Positions 1 through 8,384 of a stretch of DNA of 56,736 nt are shown here, in pieces (the stretch's first letter is position 1; each line of letters opens with the position of its first letter). Below the pieces are notes generated by a model. It searched no databases, was not told the origin of the DNA, and worked only from the letters and a program-made list of their open reading frames with translations. The DNA is from Hoylesella loescheii (GTDB lineage Bacteria; Bacteroidota; Bacteroidia; Bacteroidales; Bacteroidaceae). The position numbers were made by a program, and so were the translations under genes. The stretch spans positions 1 through 56,736 of the forward strand of contig JADYUK010000018.1 of assembly GCA_021531755.1 (NCBI GenBank), read 5' to 3'.

Positions 1-36
1 GGCCACAGGGGGAGCAGGGCTGGGAAGGCGGGGTGG

Positions 37-531
37 CTACTCGTCGAAGTCGAACATGTCATCATCGTCGTCATACTCGCCGTCGAAGCCGAAAACGGGT
101 ATGGCATTGAAGTCGTCGAGGGCGCGGCGCTCCTTCTTCGTGGGGCGTCCTGTGCCACGCTGCCTGTCGATGAATCCTGATATACGTGACATCTCAAGCA
201 GCTCATACTGCTTCTTCTCGGTGACATTCTCATAGACCTCGACGAGGAGTTTCGCGCCGACACGCTGCTCTATGCAGTTGAGGATGCGGAAAGAGTATGT
301 CACAGGAGATTTCTTCACGTGTATCACCTCGCCACATTTCACGGTGCGTGATGGCTTGGCGAGAGCTGCCGATGGTGCTGCCGAGCCGTCGCTGCCAACA
401 GGACTGACGCTGACACGGCTATTCTTGCATGCGTTGGCTGCTATCGTGCGTGTCTTGAATATACGGGCTGCCCATAGCCATTTGTCAAGGCGTGCCGTAT
501 CTTGGTGCTTTAGTTTGGGCGTATGTTCCAT
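37..531 (-). CDS. hslR: S4-domain RNA-binding protein, Hsp15/HslR type
   Basis: This 164-residue protein has an N-terminal S4 RNA-binding domain at about residues 14-85, beginning RLDKWLWAARIFKTR, the usual Hsp15 opening. Hsp15 of E. coli binds the 50S subunit carrying a stalled peptidyl-tRNA and helps recycle it. Compared with E. coli Hsp15 (about 133 residues) there is an Ser/Ala-rich insertion at residues 43-60 inside the S4 domain and a strongly acidic tail (DGEYDDDDD then Phe/Asp) at the C terminus. It lies 28 bases downstream of pth on the same strand, so two peptidyl-tRNA rescue functions probably share a transcript. The family is clear; the cellular role is by homology. Confidence 0.85.
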   Translation of the reverse strand: MEHTPKLKHQDTARLDKWLWAARIFKTRTIAANACKNSRVSVSPVGSDGSAAPSAALAKPSRTVKCGEVIHVKKSPVTYSFRILNCIEQRVGAKLLVEVYENVTEKKQYELLEMSRISGFIDRQRGTGRPTKKERRALDDFNAIPVFGFDGEYDDDDDMFDFDE

Positions 532-559
532 TTTCCTGATTGTTGTCCCCGTGTGAGGG

Positions 560-1120
560 TTATTTGTTATACTGGTTCATTGTGCGGTCAATGCCTGCAA
601 GGATGAACGATTTGATACACTCTACGGCCTTGTCCATGAGAGGGTTGAGTAGTGTCCGCTCCTCGTCCGTGAACTTCCCGAGGACATAATCCACCTGCCT
701 GCCCTGGGCGAACTCGTTGCCGATGCCAATGCGCAGACGTGCGTATTTCTGGCCAATGAGCTGCTGTATGTGCCCCAGTCCGTTGTGTCCACCATTCGAA
801 CCGCTCCCCTTCAGCTTCATCTTGCCCACAGGGAATGCCAGCTCGTCGACAATGACAAGCAGGCGCTCTGTGTCAATGTTCTCCTTGTTGAGCCAGTATC
901 TGACAGCATTGCCAGAGAGATTCATGAATGTCGTCGGCTTCAGTATGAATAGCTTTCGCCCTTTCAGCGATGCCTCCGCGATGTAGCCATAGCGCTTGTC
1001 AGAGAATGTGGCACCAAGGTCTGCCGCCAGTTTGTCTGCCACCATCCATCCGCTGTTGTGGCGGGTCTCGTGGTATTCCGCGCCTGGATTGCCCAGGCCA
1101 ACTATGAGATATTTGTCCAT
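560..1120 (-). CDS. pth: Peptidyl-tRNA hydrolase
   Basis: Pth cleaves the ester bond between peptide and tRNA in prematurely released peptidyl-tRNA. From the ATG at 1120 the protein has 186 residues and opens [13 protein letters not shown]. Residues matching the catalytic set of the family are visible: Asn11, His21, Asn67 in TFMNLSG, Asp92 in VDELAFP and the GGHNG loop at 110-114. The open frame reaches back to an ATG at 1198, but the 26 extra residues are low complexity (QEQNNNN) and absent from the family, so 1120 is preferred. It is followed closely by hslR. Confidence 0.93.
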   Translation of the reverse strand: MDKYLIVGLGNPGAEYHETRHNSGWMVADKLAADLGATFSDKRYGYIAEASLKGRKLFILKPTTFMNLSGNAVRYWLNKENIDTERLLVIVDELAFPVGKMKLKGSGSNGGHNGLGHIQQLIGQKYARLRIGIGNEFAQGRQVDYVLGKFTDEERTLLNPLMDKAVECIKSFILAGIDRTMNQYNK

Positions 1121-1450
1121 ATTGTTATTGTTCTGTTCCTGTTCTGTTGTCCCTGAGGCTCTGAAGAACCTCATTATATATGATATAAGGTGTGCCATGC
1201 TTCTCCGTCTTGGCTTATTCTTGTGTTCTCCGTATGGGGATGATGTGGTGTGGATGTTGTGGGCGAGCTTCTTGGTCAGCGCCCTATGACTATCCCGACT
1301 ATGGAATGATAATGTGCGGATGGCAGGAAATGTCTCCTTATACCATCCTCGCCATGACTCCGGGTATACCTGCCAGTGCGCTTGTAAGGCCTTCGGGGGA
1401 TATTACTGACGCTGCTCTTGCATAATCATCTGATCTGCCATGAAAGTCCT

Positions 1451-1604
1451 TTTGCTCTTCAGGGGATGCCTGTTTGCCCTTCATAGGACGCCTGTTTGCC
1501 CTTCATAGGATGCCTGTTTGCCCTTCTGAGAATGGTTGCTTGCCATTCTGGGGATGCCTGTTTGCTCTTCTGAGAATGGTTGCTTGCCATTCTGGGGATG
1601 CTTG
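1451..1604. repeat. 22-bp tandem repeat, seven units
   Basis: Seven consecutive units of exactly 22 bp run from 1451 to 1604, followed by an 8-base fragment. Units begin near TTTGCCCTTC and end near GATGCCTG. Units 4 and 6 (1517-1538, 1561-1582) and units 5 and 7 (1539-1560, 1583-1604) are near-identical pairs, giving a 44-bp higher-order repeat. The period is not a multiple of three, so it is not a protein repeat. It sits in the gene-free stretch between pth and the rplY terminator (1121-1720), in which nothing else is evident. Confidence 0.85.
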
Positions 1605-1661
1605 TCTGCCCTGTCATATCCGTCTATTCATACTGCCATGATATACGATACAGCAGGTCTT

Positions 1662-1697
1662 AAATAAATAAAGGCACCGAAGCGTTGCCCCGGTGCC
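1662..1697 (-). terminator. Intrinsic terminator after rplY
   Basis: Read on the minus strand, GGCACCG and CGGTGCC (1691-1697 and 1673-1679) form a 7-bp stem followed by a T-rich tail (1662-1672), 24 bases after the rplY stop codon. Confidence 0.75.
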
Positions 1698-1720
1698 GAT
1701 ATTTCCTTTGCGGCCAGTTG

Positions 1721-2314
1721 TTATTTCGCAGCCTGAGCAGCAGCACGTGCCTGACGTGTCATCTGTACAGAGCATACGACAACCTCCTTAGATGTTGCGA
1801 ACTCAAGTCCCTCGAAGTGGAGCTCTCCAACCTTGATTGACTTGCCAATCTCAAGAGGAGTAACGTCTATCTCAAGAATCTCAGGTATGTTGAGATAAGA
1901 TGCAGTAACCTTCAGCTGACGTACAGCGAGTGCAAGACGTCCACCGTTACGCACACCGGCAGCGTGGCCGACGAGCTTGACAGGTATACCTACTGTCACA
2001 GGCTTCTCTGCTGTAATCTCGAGGAAGTCAACGTGGAGAAGAGCATCTGATACTGGGTGGAACTGGAGCTCCTTGATGACAGCCTTCTTCTCAACACCGT
2101 CGATGTTGATGTTCACTACGTAAACGTTAGGAGTGTAGACAACCTTGCGAATCTCAGAGAATGGAATGACGAAAGACTTCGCTACTGGAAGACCGTTCTC
2201 ACCCTTCTCGATGCCGTAGATGTTACATGGGATGAGCCCCTCTTTGCGGAGCAACTTTGATGCCTTCTTGCCAAGATCAGTACGTGACTGGCCTGATACG
2301 CTAATTTCTAACAT
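1721..2314 (-). CDS. rplY: 50S ribosomal protein L25, long CTC/TL5 form
   Basis: L25 binds 5S rRNA in the large subunit. This is the long, two-domain form (197 residues): an N-terminal 5S-binding domain at about 1-95, opening MLEISVSGQSRTDLGKKA and with the family LRKEGLIPCNIYG stretch, then the TL5/CTC beta domain at about 100-185 (DVTPLEIGKSIKVGEL). The Ala-rich tail (ARAAAQAAK) is common in Bacteroidales. The gene is monocistronic here, with a candidate promoter at 2449-2477 and a terminator straight after the stop codon. Confidence 0.93.
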   Translation of the reverse strand: MLEISVSGQSRTDLGKKASKLLRKEGLIPCNIYGIEKGENGLPVAKSFVIPFSEIRKVVYTPNVYVVNINIDGVEKKAVIKELQFHPVSDALLHVDFLEITAEKPVTVGIPVKLVGHAAGVRNGGRLALAVRQLKVTASYLNIPEILEIDVTPLEIGKSIKVGELHFEGLEFATSKEVVVCSVQMTRQARAAAQAAK

Positions 2315-2448
2315 AATTGTGTTACTCTAAATTAAGTTTGTAATAAATTGATGAAAGTTTATTTTTGCTTAATTCGCCATCACACATTGCCACCCGGAAT
2401 ATCCTTGAAGATATGCCAGAGAAGCACGTAAACGCGAAATGCGGCGCA

Positions 2449-2477
2449 AAATTACTACTTTTTTCCCGTTCCAGCAA
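2449..2477 (-). promoter_or_regulatory. Candidate promoter of rplY
   Basis: On the minus strand TTG (2475-2477) and TAATTTTG (2449-2456) are 18 bases apart. This would give a leader of about 130 bases before rplY. The spacing is slightly shorter than the usual 19-21 bases. Confidence 0.5.
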
Positions 2478-2515
2478 GTATTATCTTAAAAAACGTAGAA
2501 AAAGGGTTGAATTTC

Positions 2516-2546
2516 TTGCAAGAATGCTATATTTTATCTATTTTTG
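2516..2546 (+). promoter_or_regulatory. Promoter of nusB
   Basis: TTG at 2516-2518 and TATTTTTG at 2539-2546 are separated by exactly 20 bases, a textbook Bacteroidota sigma-ABfr promoter about 55 bases upstream of the nusB start. A second plus-strand match (TTG 2338-2340, TATTTTTG 2360-2367, spacer 19) lies further upstream. Confidence 0.7.
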
Positions 2547-2604
2547 CACCCACAAAAAGGTAAACCTCAACATAAAAGGATAGGATAATCCTGTTAAATA
2601 GAGC

Positions 2605-3555
2605 ATGATAAACAGAGAACTTATACGTATAAAGATAGTACAGTTAACCTATGCATACTACCAGAACGGGAATAACAATCTCGAGAATGCAGAGAAGGAG
2701 TTGCTCTACAGTCTTGACAAGGCATACGACCTTTACAATTATCTCCTTGACTTGATAGTAGCTATTACTGACGTAGCGGCAAAACGTACAGAGATAGCCA
2801 TCAACAGACACAACCGTGGAGAAGGCCCTATGCCATCAACGAGGCTGGCTATGAACAAGTTCGCGGCACAGCTGAAGGATAACGACGCTCTCGCCAAATG
2901 GCGTGAGACACAGCGGTCTACATGGACTGATGATGTCACTACCGTACGTAAAGTGCTTGATATAATAGAGCAAAGCGAGATTTATCAGGAATATATAAAC
3001 CGTCCTGATGAACCAGAATATAGCGACGACAGAGAGCTGTGGCGTAAACTCTACAAGACTTTCATCATTGACAATGAGGCATTGGACATTCTCCTTGAGG
3101 AGAAATCACTCTACTGGAATGATGACAAGGCGGTGATAGACACTTTCGTGCTGAAGACAATAAAGAGATTCGACGAGGCCAACGGAGCCGCACAAGAGTT
3201 GCTGCCAGAGTTCAAGGACCCTGACGACCGGGCTTTTGCCGTGAAACTCTTCAGGACAACAATACTACATGCCGACGAGTATCAGAAATATATGACCAAC
3301 ACATCGCGCAACTGGGACTTCTCACGACTTGCGTATATGGACGTTGTCATAATGCAGATAGCCATAGCAGAGATGCTCACATTCCCAGCAATACCTGTCT
3401 CTGTCACCATAAACGAGTATGTAGACCTCGCAAAGAACTACAGCACTCCTAAGTCTGGCAGATATATCAACGGTATGCTCGACGCCATAGCACGCATGCT
3501 GTCTGAGTCAGGGAAAATGCTTAAGCCAATGCCTGAGAAGCAGCAGAGATACTAA
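2605..3555 (+). CDS. nusB: Transcription antitermination factor NusB, long form
   Basis: NusB works with NusE (S10) at boxA sites of rRNA operons. At 316 residues this is the long Bacteroidota form, about twice the length of E. coli NusB: a helical N-terminal extension (1-180) precedes the conserved NusB fold (about 190-300) with AYMDVVIMQIAIAEML and INEYVDLAKNYSTPKSG, which match the C-terminal signature of the family. The MINRELIRIKIVQLTYAYYQ opening is typical. It is the first gene of a plus-strand block with yajC, a YbbR-like gene and coaE. Confidence 0.9.
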   Translation: MINRELIRIKIVQLTYAYYQNGNNNLENAEKELLYSLDKAYDLYNYLLDLIVAITDVAAKRTEIAINRHNRGEGPMPSTRLAMNKFAAQLKDNDALAKWRETQRSTWTDDVTTVRKVLDIIEQSEIYQEYINRPDEPEYSDDRELWRKLYKTFIIDNEALDILLEEKSLYWNDDKAVIDTFVLKTIKRFDEANGAAQELLPEFKDPDDRAFAVKLFRTTILHADEYQKYMTNTSRNWDFSRLAYMDVVIMQIAIAEMLTFPAIPVSVTINEYVDLAKNYSTPKSGRYINGMLDAIARMLSESGKMLKPMPEKQQRY

Positions 3556-3785
3556 GAGAGTGACAATGGGGCTCGCGGAGGCCAGGCACCACAACATGAG
3601 AATGGACATGTCCGCTCAGGCTCTGCTCCATGCTGGACAGATTGACACTCACGCTTACTGACTGACGGGAAAGTCCAAGACGGTAATATGTGCCAGATGG
3701 AGTCGTGGGTGATGATGGCTTTGCACGCTGGATATCCAACACAAGAATAACAGATTAATAACCATAAAAAAACAGAACTAAAGGA

Positions 3786-4094
3786 ATGACACTTACAATC
3801 CTCGCTGCACAGGCAGCACAAGGCGGTGGCATGTCAATGATCATTATGCTTCTCGTCATGTTCGCCATAATGTACTTCTTCATGATACGTCCACAGCAGA
3901 AGAAGCAGAAAGAGATACGCACTTTCCAGAACTCACTCGCCATAGGCTCAAAGGTAGTTACAGGCGGTGGCGTACATGGTGAGGTGAAAAAGGTTGACCC
4001 TGCTGACAATGTCGTCGAGGTGGAGATTGCCAAAGGCGTTACAATAAAGGTGGAGAAGGGATACCTCTTCGCTGCCGCACCAGAGCAGAAGTAA
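3786..4094 (+). CDS. yajC: Preprotein translocase subunit YajC
   Basis: YajC is the small single-pass partner of SecDF in protein export. The 102-residue protein has a short Ala/Gly-rich start, one membrane segment at about 16-34 (MIIMLLVMFAIMYFFMI), the diagnostic RPQQKKQKE immediately after it, and a C-terminal domain with GSKVVTGGGVHGEV. Between nusB and yajC are 230 bases without a recognisable gene. Confidence 0.93.
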   Translation: MTLTILAAQAAQGGGMSMIIMLLVMFAIMYFFMIRPQQKKQKEIRTFQNSLAIGSKVVTGGGVHGEVKKVDPADNVVEVEIAKGVTIKVEKGYLFAAAPEQK

Positions 4095-4237
4095 ACTGTG
4101 ACGGCATCCTGAGATGCGATGCCATAAGAGGCATTGGTGAGCCTGTCATGAGGAGGAGTGACTGGAAAATGAATGGCAGGCTCACAATGCTCAGCCTATA
4201 GAGCTTAGAACAGAGCACACAAAACAACCAAGAGCGA

Positions 4238-5218
4238 ATGAAACTCCGTCAGTTACCAAACATCATGACGATTGTCAGAGACCTCCTGTTCGGGACATTC
4301 AACAGGGAGTTTCTGATTTTTTTGTTCTTCCTCGTTCTTAGCGCGGCATATTGGTTCATGTCCGTGCTTAACGATACGATGGAGCGCGAGATAACCGTCC
4401 ATGTTCAGCTGACAGGAGTCCCCAAGAATGTCATTCTCCTCGATGAGGACAATGCGGACATACATGCCACGATAAGAGATAAGGGATACACCATCGCGGC
4501 ATATCTTTGGGGCGACAAGCTGAAGACTGTCAAGATTCCATTCAGCACATACGCACGTAACAATGACCGCTGCACAGTGGCCGGTGGAGAGCTGATGAAG
4601 TTGGTCTCGCAACAGCTGTATGGCTCATCTAAGATTCTGCAGATGAAGCCTGACAGACTTGAGTTTCCTTACAACCGGGGCATGAACAGGCGTTTCCCCG
4701 TAAAGCTCTATGGCAAGGTGCGACCAGCTGACACGTACTATCTCGCCCAGGTGAAGTTCCAGCCAGACAGTGTGTATGTCTATTCGTCCGAGCATCTCCT
4801 CGACAGTATAGCCGAGGTGTATACCGAGAGGCTGAATATCGTCAACTTCACTGACACCATACGCCGCAAGGTCAAGCTGAGACACATACATGGCGCAAAG
4901 CCAGTGCCTGATGAAGTGACTGTGACCTTCTGCCCAGATATTATGGTCGAGGCTACCGCCTCTGTGCCTATCGTGCCGATAAATGTACCTGAAGGCCGCA
5001 CATTACGCTTCTTCCCGCCAACGGTGACTGTCAGCTATGTCGTGGGAGCCTCACACTATAATACAATATCCACAGCACAATTCTCTGTTGTAGCTGATTA
5101 TAACACAACAGAGGATGGCACATTGGAGCAGTGTCAGCTGAAACTTATACGGGCGCCAAGGGAGGCACGCAACCCTAAGCTGGCAACAACAAGCGCCGAC
5201 TATCTCATAGAGCAATAA
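4238..5218 (+). CDS. YbbR-like domain protein
   Basis: A 326-residue protein with one N-terminal membrane segment (about 25-43, FLIFLFFLVLSAAYWFM) followed by an extracytoplasmic region resembling YbbR repeats, for example EITVHVQLTGVPKNV and RFPVKLYGKVRPADTYY. YbbR proteins are membrane-anchored beta-rich proteins; in Firmicutes one is an activator of the c-di-AMP cyclase CdaA, but no cdaA is visible here, so the function is open. The position between yajC and coaE matches the usual Bacteroidales order as I recall it. Confidence 0.75.
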   Translation: MKLRQLPNIMTIVRDLLFGTFNREFLIFLFFLVLSAAYWFMSVLNDTMEREITVHVQLTGVPKNVILLDEDNADIHATIRDKGYTIAAYLWGDKLKTVKIPFSTYARNNDRCTVAGGELMKLVSQQLYGSSKILQMKPDRLEFPYNRGMNRRFPVKLYGKVRPADTYYLAQVKFQPDSVYVYSSEHLLDSIAEVYTERLNIVNFTDTIRRKVKLRHIHGAKPVPDEVTVTFCPDIMVEATASVPIVPINVPEGRTLRFFPPTVTVSYVVGASHYNTISTAQFSVVADYNTTEDGTLEQCQLKLIRAPREARNPKLATTSADYLIEQ

Positions 5219-5264
5219 GCTCTCCAAAGGTCAATCATTTAAGTTCCTGTGCCTTATAATAACA

Positions 5265-5834
5265 ATGGAGAATAATAGACAGGCAAAGACAACATATGCC
5301 ATAACCGGCGGAATAGGCAGCGGTAAAAGCTATGTTTGCAGAATCCTCGCTGATTACGGCATTGGTGTATATGACTGTGATGCAGGAGCCAAACGTCTCA
5401 TGCGCTCAGACCCTTCCCTGCAGAAAAGACTTTCTCATGCCGTGGGGAAAGATATCTTCCCTGATGGAATGCTCGATAAGGCTGCCCTGACATCATTCCT
5501 GCTTCAGTCGCCCGAGAACAATGCCCTGATAAACAGTATCGTCCATCCTGCTGTGGCAGAGGATTTCGTCGCTTCTGGTTATACATGGATGGAATCGGCA
5601 ATACTCTTCGAGGCTGGCTTCGAGAAGTATGTCGACCGTGTCGTCTGTGTTTCCGCACCGATAGAGATGCGCATCAAGCGTATTATGGAACGTGATTCCA
5701 TAACCCGTGAGAGAGCTCTCGAATGGATAAACCGCCAGATGGCGCAAGAGGAGAAGGAACACCGGGCTGACTATGTCATTGTGAACGATGGGGTGACACC
5801 TGTCAGACCACAAATAGAGAAGATATTAGGCTGA
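5265..5834 (+). CDS. coaE: Dephospho-CoA kinase
   Basis: CoaE phosphorylates the 3'-hydroxyl of dephospho-CoA in the last step of coenzyme A synthesis. The 189-residue protein has the P-loop GGIGSGKS at residues 15-22, the HPAV element and a lid region (RIKRIMERDSITRERA, then RQMAQEEKEHRADYVI). Length is normal for the family. It lies 46 bases after the YbbR-like gene and is probably cotranscribed with it. Confidence 0.92.
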   Translation: MENNRQAKTTYAITGGIGSGKSYVCRILADYGIGVYDCDAGAKRLMRSDPSLQKRLSHAVGKDIFPDGMLDKAALTSFLLQSPENNALINSIVHPAVAEDFVASGYTWMESAILFEAGFEKYVDRVVCVSAPIEMRIKRIMERDSITRERALEWINRQMAQEEKEHRADYVIVNDGVTPVRPQIEKILG

Positions 5835-6267
5835 ACAGTTTGGATAACAAGACTCCACAAATATACACACGGGCTGGTGTGCAGAATGGAGTGCATTCCA
5901 CACAAGCCTTGTCTTGCTGCCATATGCGCACACCCCAAACCAGTGGCCATGGGGCTATAAAACATCAATAACCCCGAACCTGTCTGCCACAATAATATCC
6001 CCAACACATCCCCTTTACGCACCCTTTAGGCAGTCCCACACATCCATGGGGGAATCTATGTGCTCACCACGCTAATCCCATGAACCAGCAGGATAGCCTC
6101 TTATTTCAACTCTGTCACACGGCATGAACTGTCCATGACAGTCTGCTGGCACATCTGCCAGGCACAGCAATTTTGTCAGGAAAGTGTGGTATAAAGGCAT
6201 TATGCTTAGTGATGAACAGTAATATTTATTAATCAGATAATACATAGAAAAGAAACAAGAAATTATC
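5835..6267. other. Intergenic region with no recognised feature
   Basis: 433 bases between coaE and the DUF5606 gene. I see no convincing ORF, promoter consensus or terminator. The final 60 bases before the next start codon are very AT-rich and may contain its promoter. Confidence 0.4.
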
Positions 6268-6717
6268 ATGAAGGAAACAATTCTTGCCATTTCAGGCAAA
6301 CCGGGCCTCTTCCGCCTTGTATCACGCGGTAAGGCAACCCTTATAGTTGAATCTCTTGATGCTGCAAAGAAACGCATTCCTGCTTTCGCTTCTGACCGTG
6401 TCACAAGCCTTGCAGACATAGCGATGTATACTGACGATGAGGATATGCCTCTCTGGAAAGTGCTTAAGAACGTCGGTCAGAAAGAGGATTCTAAGCCTAC
6501 ACAGATAAACTACAAGAAAGCAAGCTCAAAGGAGCTGCGTGAGTATTTCGCACAGGTACTCCCGACATACGACCGTGACCGCGTCCATGACAGCGACATA
6601 AAGAAGCTCATACAGTGGTACAACATCCTCGTCAATGCAGGCATAACAGACTTCGAGGAGACTCTTGCCCCAACAGAGGGTGACAACGTCGATGACCGTC
6701 TGGAGGCTGCTGAGTGA
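6268..6717 (+). CDS. DUF5606 family protein
   Basis: A 149-residue cytoplasmic protein opening MKETILAISGKPGLFRLVSR, which I recognise as DUF5606, a Bacteroidota-specific family of unknown function usually near coaE. The middle carries ITDFEETLAP and YFAQVLPTYDRDRVHDSDIK; the end is acidic. The opening stretch is reminiscent of a small beta-barrel, but no enzyme motif is visible. It is separated from coaE by 433 bases, so it may have its own promoter. Confidence 0.8.
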   Translation: MKETILAISGKPGLFRLVSRGKATLIVESLDAAKKRIPAFASDRVTSLADIAMYTDDEDMPLWKVLKNVGQKEDSKPTQINYKKASSKELREYFAQVLPTYDRDRVHDSDIKKLIQWYNILVNAGITDFEETLAPTEGDNVDDRLEAAE

Positions 6718-6928
6718 ACAGACTGCCTCACACATCAGGTGGCAACTGACCGATATTCCTGCATTTGTATACCCGTGTGACTCTATAACTGACATACAGA
6801 ACAAATAGGAAACTACATCTAAGAGCCAGGAAAGACAACCATCAGAGCATGTCAGTATGCTGTGGCAGATTGTCATTCCCGGCTCTTTAGGCTTAGGCTG
6901 GAGATGTTTCCGTCAAAAAAGTGTTTTC

Positions 6929-7867
6929 ATGATAGATATATTACTAATCATATTAGGTATAGCGATAGTCCTGCGTGGAGCAGACAATCTTACAGACGGC
7001 TCGGTCAGTATAGCCCGGCGCCTGAGAATATCAGAGCTCGTCATAGGCCTCACCATAGTAGCCTTCGGCACATCCATGCCAGAGCTCTGTGTCAGCGTTG
7101 TCTCTGCTACCAATGGCAGCACAGCCATGGCCATAGGCAATGTTGTCGGTAGCAATATCTTCAATGTCTTTCTCATTGTCGGAGTATGTGCTGTGATTCA
7201 TCCGATGTCTGTCAGTCTGGATATAATTCGCCGCGACATACCGTTCGCTTTCATCGCCACACTCCTGCTCATATTCTTCCTTAAGGACGGGCAGCTTTCG
7301 AGAGCCGAGGCCCTCATCATGCTGGTAGGTTTCATCGGATATGTGGCCTACACTCTCTATATCGCACGTGGCACAGCACAAAAGAATCCGGCCTCCCAGC
7401 CACAGCAAGAGGTTAAGGACAATGCCATCAAGATATCATTCAAGATTCTCGTTGGCCTGGCTGAACTCATAGTCGGCAGCAATATATTTGTTGGGCATGC
7501 CACATCGCTCGCCACGACGCTTGGAGTCTCTGATGCTGTCATAGGCATCACAATTCTTGGTGCAGGAACATCATTGCCTGAGCTTGCCACCAGCGCTGTG
7601 GCAGCCTTGAAGGGCCGCACATCTATGGCCCTTGGCAATGTCATCGGCTCTTGCCTCTTCAATATCCTCATGATTCTTGGGGTCTCGGCCATTATTGTGC
7701 CTCTCTCACCTGATGGGATAACGACCGTTGACCTCGCCACGCTCTTCGCCAGCATAGTCCTGCTATGGTTCTTCTCGTTCACAAAACAGACTATGGCACG
7801 CTGGGAAGGTGCCGTCCTCTCATTATGCTTCATAGCCTATATGACATTCCTTATATATAATGCGTAG
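6929..7867 (+). CDS. Calcium/sodium antiporter, CaCA family (YrbG-like)
   Basis: An inner-membrane cation exchanger of 312 residues with about ten membrane segments. The two inverted alpha-repeats are clear: GTSMPE at 47-52 with GNVVGSNIFN at 70-79, and GTSLPE at 213-218 with GNVIGSCLFN at 236-245. The second repeat has Cys242 where the first has Asn76. The frame stays open back to 6857, but the ATG at 6929 gives the family's normal start (MIDILLIILG). A long perfect hairpin follows at 7914. The ion specificity (Ca2+, Na+ or another) cannot be read from sequence. Confidence 0.88.
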   Translation: MIDILLIILGIAIVLRGADNLTDGSVSIARRLRISELVIGLTIVAFGTSMPELCVSVVSATNGSTAMAIGNVVGSNIFNVFLIVGVCAVIHPMSVSLDIIRRDIPFAFIATLLLIFFLKDGQLSRAEALIMLVGFIGYVAYTLYIARGTAQKNPASQPQQEVKDNAIKISFKILVGLAELIVGSNIFVGHATSLATTLGVSDAVIGITILGAGTSLPELATSAVAALKGRTSMALGNVIGSCLFNILMILGVSAIIVPLSPDGITTVDLATLFASIVLLWFFSFTKQTMARWEGAVLSLCFIAYMTFLIYNA

Positions 7868-7913
7868 GCTGTTGGGTATAATGCGTCATGCATGAAAATA
7901 TTACGAGCGTTCC

Positions 7914-7961
7914 ACAAACAGACTTGGGATGATGCCACGGCATCATCCCAAGTCTGTTTGT
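7914..7961. terminator. Very long perfect hairpin after the antiporter gene
   Basis: Two 23-base arms (7914-7936 and 7939-7961) are perfectly complementary with only two bases between them. There is no strong T-run on either side. It may act as a terminator or transcript 3'-end stabiliser for the antiporter; the arm length is far above that of normal intrinsic terminators. Confidence 0.6.
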
Positions 7962-7971
7962 ATTATAGAAT

Positions 7972-8160
7972 ATTACTGTCCGGTAAACATTCTAAAGACC
8001 TTGGCATTGTGGTCTTTACCAATGAACAAGCCCCACTCTGGCAGATAGACATGTTTTTCCGTTTTCATTGTCTGCTATTCTGTATAACAGAATGGCGAAT
8101 TATAAAGCAAAGAGCTTTTGTCCACGGAAGAGACGCGACTGTTAGAGTCCCCTTTTTTAT
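7972..8160. repeat. Diverged, partial copy of the MITE-like element
   Basis: Begins ATTACTGTCCGGTAAAC and follows the left half of the element at 21001-21357 with many substitutions: AATGAACAAGCCCC, TATAACAGAAT, TTTTGTCCAC and ACGCGACTGTTA recur in the same order. The right end with its inverted terminal repeat is not found, so this is a decayed or truncated copy. It occupies most of the gene-free stretch 7868-8384. Confidence 0.7.
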
Positions 8161-8311
8161 TATCAGGATGTTAATGTTGTGTGTGTGATAAAACATCCGG
8201 ATAATGTTATAAACAACACAAAAACAGGAGTATAGGCTGATTTTTGTTGATATTTGTCAAGCGTAGGTGAGTTTTTAACATAAATGTAACAATAGTATGG
8301 AAAAATTTAAT

Positions 8312-8319
8312 TAATTTTG
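8312..8319 (+). promoter_or_regulatory. -7 box of the Oar-like receptor gene
   Basis: TAATTTTG followed by C, 66 bases before the start codon, fits TAnnTTTG. No clear TTG lies 19-21 bases upstream. Confidence 0.5.
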
Positions 8320-8384
8320 CATCGTAAATATCAATAACTCTTAAGAGAATAACTCTTTTTTTATTATTTAATCACACAAAGTTT

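Noticed and set aside
1451..1612. Possible CRISPR array
   Set aside because: Units are directly adjacent without spacers and there are no cas genes.
2365..2583. 72-codon plus ORF upstream of nusB
   Set aside because: It overlaps both divergent promoters and has low-complexity Lys-rich sequence.
7892..8188. 98-codon plus-strand ORF
   Set aside because: It runs through a perfect palindrome and the decayed MITE copy, with no protein family likeness.
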